Shown here: piece after piece, positions 59,401-64,000 of the stretch
Position numbering within the stretch: position 1 is the stretch's first letter
How the letters are laid out: each line of letters starts with the position of its first letter
From: Limnephilus marmoratus
Lineage: Eukaryota; Arthropoda; Insecta; Trichoptera; Limnephilidae
DNA: 64,000 nt
Direction of reading: 5' to 3'
Assembly (NCBI GenBank): GCA_917880885.1
Contig: OU862927.1
Span: 38,405,571-38,469,570 of the forward strand
The notes under the pieces: generated by a model
What the model saw: only the letters and a program-made list of their open reading frames with translations
Databases searched by the model: none
Told to the model about the DNA's origin: nothing
Made by a program: the position numbers and the translations under genes

Positions 59401-60689
59401 TTGGGAGCGATTGACAAACGTCAGGCGGGTGTTATTGTTATTGTGTTGTTGTTGTTGTTGTTAAACTATAAACGTCAGATAGCCAAGTGCGCGGCAAGCT
59501 GTGATGTATTACCATGAACATTTTGAGGCCATCGAGGGTGTTATCAATGACTTCGATAGTGCAGAGGATTTTGCAGTTTTCCAGTGCAAAGAAGCGTTTG
59601 ACGATGCTAGCATTAAAAAAACTAGCTATGATTAGCACTCATTTCGCCTACATGCCTGCAAGTATAAAACGCTTGAAACTCATGGATTGGCGATGAATGA
59701 ATTTCGCCTTATGAATTCCTCCTTGCCAAAGCTATTCCCGAGTAAACTCAAAGAAATGTTTGAAAACTTACTGAACAATAACCCAGGGTTTGAACCCTTG
59801 TGCCGAATTGATAGCTTCATCAACGGGACAGGTGAAATTTTACCCGGCACAATAAGTTCAAAAATTGCACCCAAATTTAAATTCTGTCCAGTCACATAGA
59901 CGTAGAACGCTCCTTTACGCTTACAAAAATATATTAAGCGATCGTAGACACAATTTGTCTACGGAACATTTAGAACAGTACCTACTTAGTCATATGCGTA
60001 TATAAAGGTAAATTGTAAATTTCATTGTTAAATACATTTTGTAATTCATATTTTGAAAATACGATTGTTATCCCTGAGAACTAATAGCTTATTAAAAAAA
60101 AATATTTAAAAATACTGCTTCCTGTATTATTTCATGTTGCATATTTTGGCCCTTTTTATGGATTTTCGTGCATAATTTAGCTATTTTTATTGCATATTTT
60201 GGGCTTTTTTCGTTGCATATAATCCGGTCTTTAGTGATTAGGTATCTACTTCAAACTTTCACATTTGATGTTTTATATGCTTTCACTTACCAGTTTCATT
60301 TACATTCATGGCAACTTCACTTCGTTCTTCCTTGAACGACGCCCTTGTGCCAATGTTTGCATCAACATTAACACTTCTTTTACTCAATTCTACTTTGCGT
60401 TCAGTTTTAACCACATCAGCGTCGTCTATCGAAGGGTCCAAGAATCTCTGCATGTTTATCTCAAGCCTGGGGTCGAGGATCTTTGGTTTTCCACTTATGT
60501 ACTGGTTGTACTCATCTTCTGGTAGGGTGCATCGGTTCGCACCCTCAAGAGAATAGCCTGCCAGTTCTACAAGCGATGAAGTGGGATATCCCCTGCGGCG
60601 AAGGGCTGTGTAACGGATATTACGAAGGCTGCAGCAGAGAATGTCGAATTGTCCACAGATAAGAACACAGATGGAAAGGAAAAGTATAC
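47340..60689 (-). CDS. Insect odorant receptor (7tm_6), last five exons; N-terminus missing
   Basis: Ligand-specific subunit of the insect odorant receptor channel, which works with the co-receptor Orco in olfactory neuron membranes. Minus-strand exons 60689-60291, 51733-51558, 49325-49245, 48753-48598 and 47402-47340 join in phase into about 290 codons: 'VLICGQFDILCCSLRN' (end of TM4), a long cytoplasmic loop, 'EDCVRHHQEILDYCQRF', TM5 'IEITLLACLLMYSLSM', TM6 'GILLLIDLGLLSYFGNEV', 'MVAQVACSGPW', and TM7 'FYILNLETMISVLKASFSYY', ending TVLRNVNEARS. These are hallmark 7tm_6 motifs. It is not Orco, whose conserved C-terminus differs. The roughly 120 N-terminal residues (TM1-TM3) are not found and should lie beyond 64000. 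The TM4-TM5 loop, near 125 residues, is much longer than usual. Confidence 0.88.
47474..47663 (+). repeat. SINE-2 copy (tRNA-derived)
   Basis: A-box 'tggttgagtgggcat', B-box 'gtgttcgattcc', body matching 16140-16335 ('ctggctaag', 'acaagcaac', 'ggtggtagtagga'), poly-A at about 47651-47663. Antisense to the receptor gene. Confidence 0.8.
47685..48052. mobile_element. Palindromic element carrying TTAGG-type repeats
   Basis: Left arm 47685-47872 and right arm 47892-48052 pair over about 160-185 bp with small differences. The ends are 'atgttactgtaaaagcccga' and its imperfect complement. Each arm contains a CCTAA/TTAGG run (five units at 47799-47826 with a GCC variant; about four at 47928-47951) and repeated 'ggtaaatcctaagattt'. 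The spacer is AT-rich, about 20 nt. No coding sequence. Confidence 0.8.
48363..48520. repeat. (AAAGC)n microsatellite
   Basis: About 30 pentamer units, pure from about 48427 onward, flanked by AAAAC-rich sequence to 48590. It creates long artificial open frames on the minus strand (poly Leu-Cys-Phe). Confidence 0.9.
48598..48753 (-). CDS. Odorant receptor, penultimate exon
   Basis: 52 codons: 'SAMVAQVACSGPWHVMD', 'LVPLILRSSRPVSFTGGSFY' and 'LNLETMIS', the cytoplasmic loop 3 and the first half of TM7. Acceptor 'ataatttcag', donor GTAGGT. Phase 0 on both sides. Confidence 0.92.
49245..49325 (-). CDS. Odorant receptor, exon with TM6
   Basis: 27 codons: 'TTIMEYGILLLIDLG' and 'LLSYFGNEVRIR'. The F/Y-GNE motif at the end of TM6 is one of the best conserved in the family. 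Acceptor 'ggtttcag', donor GTAAGT. Phase 0 on both sides. Confidence 0.92.
49373..51180 (+). pseudogene. Decayed LINE reverse transcriptase (Jockey/CR1-like), interrupted
   Basis: Two parts in the same orientation. 49400-49580 gives 'IPKGLFKTVIIPVPK' and 'NYRPTTLATIIVRIFEKIV' (RT motif 1-2 region). 50570-51120 gives 'SYLDNRLQAVKVG', 'SSGVPQGSVLGSLLFILF', 'YADDQQVYFY' (after a shift at about 50820) and 'WISSNRLKLNPSKTEFLW'. About 900 bp of non-coding DNA and many stops lie between and inside them. It lies in an odorant receptor intron, antisense to that gene. Confidence 0.8.
51558..51733 (-). CDS. Odorant receptor, exon with TM5
   Basis: 176 nt. After the split aspartate codon: 'SYEEYRMEVTEVIEDCVRHH', 'QEILDYCQRFGKFSNPISMV', 'IEITLLACLLMYSLSM'. 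The C-V-x-H-H-x-x-I-L motif before TM5 is diagnostic. Acceptor 'aaccaccag', donor GTATGT. Confidence 0.92.
51894..52158. repeat. Inverted repeat in the receptor intron
   Basis: 'aaacgtcgccttagttctta' onward (51894-51930) pairs with 52123-52158 ('gtcgtttggacaatcaagaa' onward) over about 36 bp. Related to the arms at 38121-38300. Confidence 0.6.
52202..54469 (+). mobile_element. Mariner relic, interrupted by an RTE-like LINE
   Basis: The left end 'ctagagccagtcaaaaacta' and the complement of the right end ('cgagagtcagtcaaaaagta') match with few differences, and TA lies outside both (52200-52201 and 54470-54471). The remaining transposase pieces read plus: 'EKIEFGAI' near 52264, 'EESETPISIHERLKNVYDDA' at 53925-53985, 'KIVTGDET' at about 53990-54013 (first catalytic Asp), 'EGKVVATVFRDAKGLIMVDF' at about 54100-54165, and 'GDYIEK' near 54340. 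The segment with the second catalytic Asp motif is deleted. Without the LINE only about 760 bp remain of a normal ~1.3 kb, so it is dead. Confidence 0.85.
52386..53877 (-). mobile_element. RTE-like LINE, 5'-truncated, open reverse transcriptase frame
   Basis: Flanked by an exact 14-bp target duplication 'tgttcgtattggtt' (52372-52385 and 53878-53891) inside the mariner. The minus-strand frame, open for about 480 codons within the insert, shows 'NKSPGTDNISAELFKYGG' (RT start), 'FRNGKSTTDQIFSVRQI', 'HLFIDFKAAYDTV' (first catalytic Asp), 'LRQGDALACILFNLAL', 'LLAYADDIDII' (catalytic YADD) and the C-terminal 'GRLRWAGHIQRMSEGDIPKR', stop after 'AKTRPGL', with a (TGA)n-type 3' tail (52386-52397). The endonuclease half is lost by 5' truncation. 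The intact frame and exact duplication suggest a young insertion. Confidence 0.9.
54704..54772. repeat. (TTTATTTG)n tract, 3' tail of the LINE
   Basis: About eight and a half 8-bp units. On the minus strand it reads CAAATAAA and lies downstream of ORF2, so it is best explained as the simple-repeat 3' end of that LINE. Confidence 0.8.
55129..57960 (-). CDS. LINE ORF2: endonuclease and reverse transcriptase, 943 aa
   Basis: Performs target-primed reverse transcription of the element. The N-terminal apurinic-type endonuclease shows 'FYQNARGLRSK' (Asn, about residue 11), 'ITESWL' (catalytic Glu, about 38), 'IIGDYNLPSIDW' and 'KEDAHHNSLI' (His). The reverse transcriptase follows with 'WKTALITPIFKNGSKNDVSN', 'YRPISKLPILSKVLEKIVYD', 'YTDYSKAFDRVNH' (Asp), 'SGVPQGSHLGPLLFNIYIND' and 'YFILYADDMKIF' (catalytic Asp-Asp). 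The C-terminal 'SLVRSPLEYASTIWNPQYK' region corresponds to the LINE tails at 2.5-3.7 and 5.6-6.4 kb. Full length with no stop; no catalytic motif appears damaged. Lies in a receptor intron in the same orientation as that gene. Confidence 0.92.
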   Translation of the reverse strand: MLDSLIIFYQNARGLRSKTLEFSQNVLLNNYDLIFITESWLVDSILDEELFDNRYSVYRNDRDIHRTGKSTGGGVIIGIKKEFFVTPRSWNSDAEDMWITVNTSKSNHHCYNFHMCCVYLPSVGPKLTSSERLALFTSHTNAISDLTIRFPHDKFLIIGDYNLPSIDWTNQQISTNRDQCSLTLCNCLSFANLTQFNHSPNKYGRILDLVFCNTPAKVTLADHPLVKEDAHHNSLIIELEIPSTNATLSTPRTIQLFHKADYTVINGKLEETDWSAVINAPDVNTALNSFYVIIEQIIDAFIPKKVVKSGKYPLWYTAALIKITNEKLKFFRAWKRNRNPLDYLSFSLLRKRQKTVASAAYKTYISTIESGIQHNVKKIWSYVNSQRKSPAIPDHMFYGEKTANDSKGVANLFSEYFGSVFSNDQPAHTSNASDCLNSNSVISSIEINEDITFKYLKSIDIKKGPGNDKLPGIFINYCSKQLTPPIFAIFKLSLSEGTFPDKWKTALITPIFKNGSKNDVSNYRPISKLPILSKVLEKIVYDQLYSTISPLLSTNQHGFMKNRSTTSNLASFTNFLHAQMDMRCQVDAIYTDYSKAFDRVNHYILLQKLLGLGIHGDLYRWIASYVSNRHQITVVNGFASCLIEIVSGVPQGSHLGPLLFNIYINDILVCFPNSYFILYADDMKIFKPIQSLSDCIELQRDLDHLCTYCESNLLSLNISKCHSITFTRNKNKITYPYNLNNKPLKYLSTCKDLGVHLDSKLIFDKHIEYIISKSYKMLGFLLRVCKVFKSAKTLEILFCSLVRSPLEYASTIWNPQYKVYIDLIESIQNKFSKYLLKKYNKTSNNMLSLQKRRTLSDLIFLHNLLNNKIDSPELLSVIGLNVPMRRTRHTSLFHIGYNNTNAAQNSPISRAITSYTHYEKLLHLDIFHNSLQTYKTNLLNLLA
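58247..59215 (-). CDS. LINE ORF1: PHD-type zinc finger and nucleic-acid-binding protein, 322 aa
   Basis: Probably the element's RNA-binding chaperone. The N-terminal PHD-like finger has C-x2-C ('CKIC'), 'CIRCSTCKCTFHFEC' and 'WKCNNC', with cysteine and histidine ligands in PHD spacing (about residues 16-68). A predicted coiled coil follows ('LEKISNKMAEFEKV', 'LEMEVSELKQTVFMLERG', about residues 95-155). Then comes a globular part with 'NNIEIHGMPE' and 'RPGNIIAKFTSRKKKDEFI', recalling the RRM-like domain of such ORF1 proteins, and a basic C-terminus. Intact. An ATG at 59215 starts directly before the finger. Confidence 0.85.
   Translation of the reverse strand: MQPIATASKINMDTTCKICVKHLKEAECIRCSTCKCTFHFECANITASVYKRMSQGKKDAWKCNNCIQILVNPEIRTSSTDHSNELLTVEIKKMSLQLEKISNKMAEFEKVIIYNNTIMDDFSSKINLINEKLAKVDKLEMEVSELKQTVFMLERGNNEREQELLSNNIEIHGMPETTNENLPTMMSTIATVIGCPLHQNEIEYVSRVSKRNHIQDRTDGRPGNIIAKFTSRKKKDEFIAAIKKKKGITTKGIGMAGADQRIFVNDHLTRKNKSILRSAKGFKNEHMYQFLWIRNGKIYLRKNDTSPPIHISCDSQLKNLIA
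60291..60689 (-). CDS. Odorant receptor, first exon visible in the window
   Basis: 399 nt. It begins inside TM4 ('LFLSICVLICGQFDILCCSL') and runs through a long, charged, low-hydrophobicity loop ('ALRRRGYPTSSLVELAGYSL', 'KPKILDPRLEINMQRFLDPS', 'RKVELSKRSVNVDANIG'), ending at a phase-1 donor (GTAAGT at 60290-60285) that joins the 51733 exon in frame. Acceptor 'tttatttcag' ends at 60690. Two shorter plus-strand open frames across it have no family features. Its 3' border lies only 57 bp from the end of the hAT element. Confidence 0.85.
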
Positions 60690-61477
60690 CTGAAATAAAT
60701 TGTGATCATTTGTGGTTTAAAATTGCATGCATTACACCACAATCAGAATATAATAAAATAGTGGAACTTGCTCATAATGCAAGTCTAACTAAGGAGCATT
60801 ATCAAGAAGAGAAATGTCTATTAGAATTGGTGTCTACGAAATGGCTATATCAGATTTTTAAAAATCAATAAATTTACTTTTTTTGTGTAAAAGAAACTGA
60901 TAAAATTTCACAGTGTTGAAATATCGATATTTCCATCTATATAAAAGTGAAAAAAACTAGGTACATATATATTATCATTTAAAATATTAATTATTATCTT
61001 TTTTTAAATGTATCTGATTAGGCTCCCAGTTACATTAAAAAAAACTTTATTTCTGATTACCTACTACATTTTTGCCTAAGTAATAGATATGCCTTATGCA
61101 TTTATTTTTTATTATTTTTTTTATTATTCTATAAATGTTAAATTGAATGTATCAAGTCATGAAACTCAGTTTTTTTTTGCCTCAAATTGTATTTGCATTT
61201 AATATAAAAGTTATAATAAATTCTCTACAAATTTTGTTTGAAAAAAATTTTTATACCCTTCACCGTTTTTAAGATAGAGCGCGAAGGGTGCAGAGCGCTC
61301 AGCCGTACAAGCCATGACGGAAGGTCAATGACAAATCCCAGTTTACAATACGTTTTTTTTTTTTAATTATTCGTTAAATATTAGTTAATTAACTATTAAA
61401 TATATTTTATTTATAAATAATACTTAAAAATGAAGTAGTTATTCATTTAACTTACTTTTTCATATAATTAACTAACA
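60690..61477 (-). other. Odorant receptor upstream intron (presumed), no exon found
   Basis: AT-rich DNA. No minus-strand frame resembling the N-terminal receptor helices is present here or further right within the window. Confidence 0.5.
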
Positions 61478-61745
61478 GACCCGGCCACACGTTGCTGTGG
61501 CTAACGAAACACAACGCCATTACCCAACCTTTATAAAATCCACACCACCAGCTGCCCGCTGCCTGAATTGAATATTTGAATTTATCGACTTTTCTCTACT
61601 ATAATAAGTATGTATTATACATATAAACCTTCCTCTTGAATCACTCTATCTATTGGTGAAAACCGCATGAAAATCCGTTGCGTAGTTTAAATGATCTATG
61701 CGCACATACATTTTGAGCGACTTCATTTTACACTATGTAATGATA
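61478..61745 (+). repeat. Repeat family A variant without the C/T tract
   Basis: Near-identical to 33592-33840 ('agacccggccacacgttgct', 'tttataaaatccacaccacc', 'aaaaccgcatgaaaatccgt'), with about a 20-bp insertion near 61608. Confidence 0.75.
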
Positions 61746-62040
61746 ATAAAGTATTTAAGTGAAATATTTTTAATATATTTCAATTATAATCTCATTAAGG
61801 ATTATTGTATTTTAAGTAGAAAAGGAATTAAGTATTTTTGTTTTAAATGTGTAAACTCATAGACCCGAGTATCACTATTAAGATTATACTTGGATATACA
61901 GACCCTTACTTTACGACTCTTTCCATTATAGCAAGTTGCGACAACAGATGTTCCATTGTACAGGATAAGGCTAAAGGTATGCTCAGGCTTTAAAAATCCG
62001 TTGCACGATTAGTGGACGGGGTACGGCGTTGAACAGTATG

Positions 62041-62540
62041 AACAGGGTCTTATTGTGACCGTTAGGTTCCACCGTTTTTAGTTTGCATCATGGTTTGTAT
62101 CGGAGAGCGTCGTGGCTTCGCTACCGCAACTTTTTTTTACAAAACGGTCGTTCTGTCATCGCGACGCCGAGAGCCATGCGCTTGCGTTTCAATATTCCGC
62201 GCAACGATTCGATCCCTGGTGAAAAGACAATCAGACGTTGGGTTCGTGTTTTGGAAGAAACTGGGTCCAAAACAATGCACGAACGCATTTTGTTCAAATC
62301 TGAGGACAGTATAGATCATCTTCGCTACATACAGTTTGTACTTCGCTACTTAATTGTATCAACACGATCTAGATGAATAAATCGCATAATATGACCCTGA
62401 AGTTTTTGAAGGTTTGGAGATGGATATCATTGTTTACGAGGAGGATGATGATAATGACTCTGGAATTGTTGAGCGACATGAAGAAGAAGACGACGATGAA
62501 GAAGACAATAACCAACTCCTATACTGGCTAACTAATAACT
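62041..62540 (+). pseudogene. DUF4817-like transposase N-terminal fragment with an acidic stretch after it
   Basis: Combined frames give 'RNFFLQNGRSVIATPRAMRL', 'RFNIPRNDSIPGEKTIRRWV' and 'RVLEETGSKT', the helix-turn-helix module found at the N-terminus of many arthropod IS630/Tc1-like transposases. The part before it is frameshifted. After a gap an acidic frame ('EEDDDNDSGIVERHEEEDDD'...) runs from about 62400 to a stop at about 62540. Whether it belongs to the same protein cannot be told. No catalytic domain is visible. Confidence 0.55.
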
Positions 62541-62699
62541 AAAGTAAGAAAAATTCTTCCCAAACATCAACTTCGATTGTACAAAATTTTATTATATATG
62601 ATTGCTGAAAAAAATTTTAATAAAAGTTTTCTTAATTTCTTTCCTGCTTCAAATACAATTATCTTTAATGTTTAATCAAAAATTGCAATCCAACACAAT

Positions 62700-64000
62700 C
62701 TATAGAAAATGCCTGTTTTGAATTCAATCCAACGAATTGTAATGAAGTTTTAAAGGTGATTAATGAGCTAAAATCAGGTTATTCGAGTGGAAATGACGGT
62801 ATAAGTGCAATGGTCTACAAACAAAATGCTTCTGAACTAGTTATACCTATTACACACATTGTAAATGTTAGCTTTGAGAATGGCTTATTCCCTGATCACT
62901 GCAAAAATGCCAAAATTATTCCTTTGTTTAAAGGAGGGGATAATACAGACGTCAATAACCAGTGACCTATATCCCTGCTAAACACCTTATCAAAAATTAT
63001 AGAGAAGTTAGCTAAAATTAGGTTGATGTCTTATGTAAAAAGATATGAAATTCTTTCAGATAATCAGTTTGGCTTTCGAGAGAACATGGGAACTAGTGAT
63101 GCTGCATTAAAAATGATAACCACAGTCGTAGAAGCTCTGGATACTGGCAATAAAGCTATGGCTGTCTTCTTAGACTTGTCTAAGGTATTTGATACCGTAT
63201 CCCACGGTTTACTATTAAAAAAACTCAGTTCAATGGGTATTGTGAATAAAGCTCTAGATTGGTTCAGAACTTATCTTGAAAATAGAACACAAAGAGTAAT
63301 GATTAATGATCATTGATCATATTAGTTCAAACAAATCAATTGTATATGGTGTTCCTCAGGGTAGTGTTCTGGGTCCAATTTTATTTTTGTTATATATTAA
63401 TGACCTCTGTAAACTGCCGTTTTCTGGTTCTTCAATTGTATTTGCAGATGACACTGTTTTAGTGTTTGCTGGTGATACTTGGGATGATACGTATGCTAAG
63501 TGCGAGGCAGGATTAAGGGCAGTCAAAAATTGGCTTGATCAAAACTTGTTAACCTTAAACATGAGCAAAACTAAATATATCACTTTTAGTATTTCTTCTG
63601 TAAATCAACCATCTTTGGACCGCTCTTTAAAAATACATTGTTGTTTACAGGAGTGTAATTGTCAATCTTTGGAAAGAGTAGACAATATCAAATATCTTGG
63701 CTTAATTATTGATAAAACTTTAAAATGGAACAATCATATGACTATATTAACAAAAAAAATAATAAAGCTAGCTTATATCTTCAAGACTCTAAGAAATATA
63801 TTGGACAAAATTACACTAAGAACTGTATACTATGCTCTTGTTCAATCAATGCTTTCATATAACGTTATTTGTTGGGGTTCTTGCCATAAGACTACTCTAG
63901 AGCCTTTCAATATTGCACAAAAATTTATTTTAAAAATAATGTTCAAGAAAAGTTTTATGTATTCATCACAGTTACTATATAGCGAAAGCAAAATTATGAC
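62700..64000 (+). pseudogene. LINE reverse transcriptase, runs off the window
   Basis: 'LKSGYSSGNDGISAMVYK', 'FPDHCKNAKIIPLFKGGD', one stop at about 62964, 'DNQFGFRENMGTSDAAL', 'AVFLDLSKVFDTVSHGLL' (catalytic Asp), a break near 63316, then 'VYGVPQGSVLGPILFLLYIN', 'IVFADDTVLVFAGD' (catalytic FADD), and onward to 'RTVYYALVQSMLSYNVICWG' at the edge. This family is distinct from the YADD elements above. The N-terminal endonuclease is absent. Only two or so lesions, so relatively recent. Confidence 0.88.

Larger units (their letters stand above)
54704..59460 (-). mobile_element. Near-complete LINE (CR1/Jockey-like) inside the hAT element
   Basis: The order on the minus strand is a putative 5' untranslated region (about 59460-59216, beginning in a GTT/AAC microsatellite), ORF1 (59215-58247), a 286-nt gap, ORF2 (57960-55129), a 3' untranslated region (55128-54773) and the (CAAATAAA)n tail. 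Both frames are uninterrupted. Exact target-site duplications were not established. Confidence 0.85.
54576..60233 (+). mobile_element. hAT transposon relic, interrupted by a LINE
   Basis: The terminal inverted repeats match in 20 of 21 bp, starting 'taaagaccc' on the left and ending 'ggtcttta' on the right. An exact 8-bp target duplication GTGATTAG flanks it (54568-54575 and 60234-60241), the size used by hAT elements. Subterminal 'tgcatattt' motifs recur near both ends (54598-54670 and 60137-60220). The plus-strand frame at 59650-59900 encodes a hAT-like transposase tail ('LLNNNPGFEPLC', 'SSKIAPKFKFCPVT'), resembling the region just before the dimerisation motif, then stops. Without the LINE only about 0.9 kb is left, so it is a non-autonomous remnant. 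Confidence 0.82.

Noticed and set aside
60265..60556. Two plus-strand frames of 82-86 codons
   Set aside because: They overlap the receptor exon on the other strand, which has splice sites, matching phase and family motifs.

Overview
The window is nuclear DNA of a pterygote insect. It is AT-rich, its coding DNA is sparse and split by GT-AG introns, and much of the rest is decayed transposable elements. It carries an animal-type GH9 cellulase gene, a seven-transmembrane insect odorant receptor gene, and short CCTAA runs (the insect telomere unit). The mixture of tRNA-derived SINEs, CR1/Jockey-like and RTE-like LINEs, mariner, hAT and IS630/Tc1-like relics would suit a hemipteran or a related order. 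That placement is inference.

Two host genes can be assembled with consistent splice phase, and they face each other. (1) On the + strand, a GH9 endo-beta-1,4-glucanase gene covers 20769-40254 in 8 coding exons. The joined frame is 1518 nt (505 aa plus stop) and keeps both catalytic aspartates and the catalytic glutamate. (2) On the - strand, an odorant receptor gene is represented by its last five exons between 60689 and 47340. The exon or exons for the N-terminus and first transmembrane helices are not found and probably lie beyond 64000. Its cytoplasmic loop between TM4 and TM5 is unusually long.

Layout. 1-20.4 kb is repeat territory: LINE tails (2.5-3.7, 5.6-6.4, 17.5-18.4 kb), an IS630/Tc1-like transposase relic (8.5-9.3 kb), a broken gene with a PIN/FEN1-like nuclease domain plus a CXC cysteine-rich domain (10.5-12.0 kb), hairpin MITEs, an inverted pair of minisatellites resembling a foldback element (15.6-16.1 kb) and SINEs. 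20.7-40.3 kb is the GH9 gene; its introns hold SINEs, an RTE-like LINE tail, an 85-bp-arm palindrome and, in intron 6, a block with heat-shock elements, a TATA box and an initiator that ends in a Helitron-like terminus. 42.3-47.1 kb is a degenerate satellite array with a 563-bp higher-order period, invaded by a SINE and a TA-flanked element with ~100-bp terminal inverted repeats. 47.3-60.7 kb is the odorant receptor gene. One of its introns (51734-60290) was enlarged by two nested composites: an RTE-like LINE inside a mariner, and a LINE with intact ORF1 and ORF2 inside a hAT element. 61-64 kb is again repeats, ending in a LINE reverse transcriptase that runs off the window.

The two host genes have no evident functional link: one encodes a secreted digestive enzyme, the other a membrane chemoreceptor.
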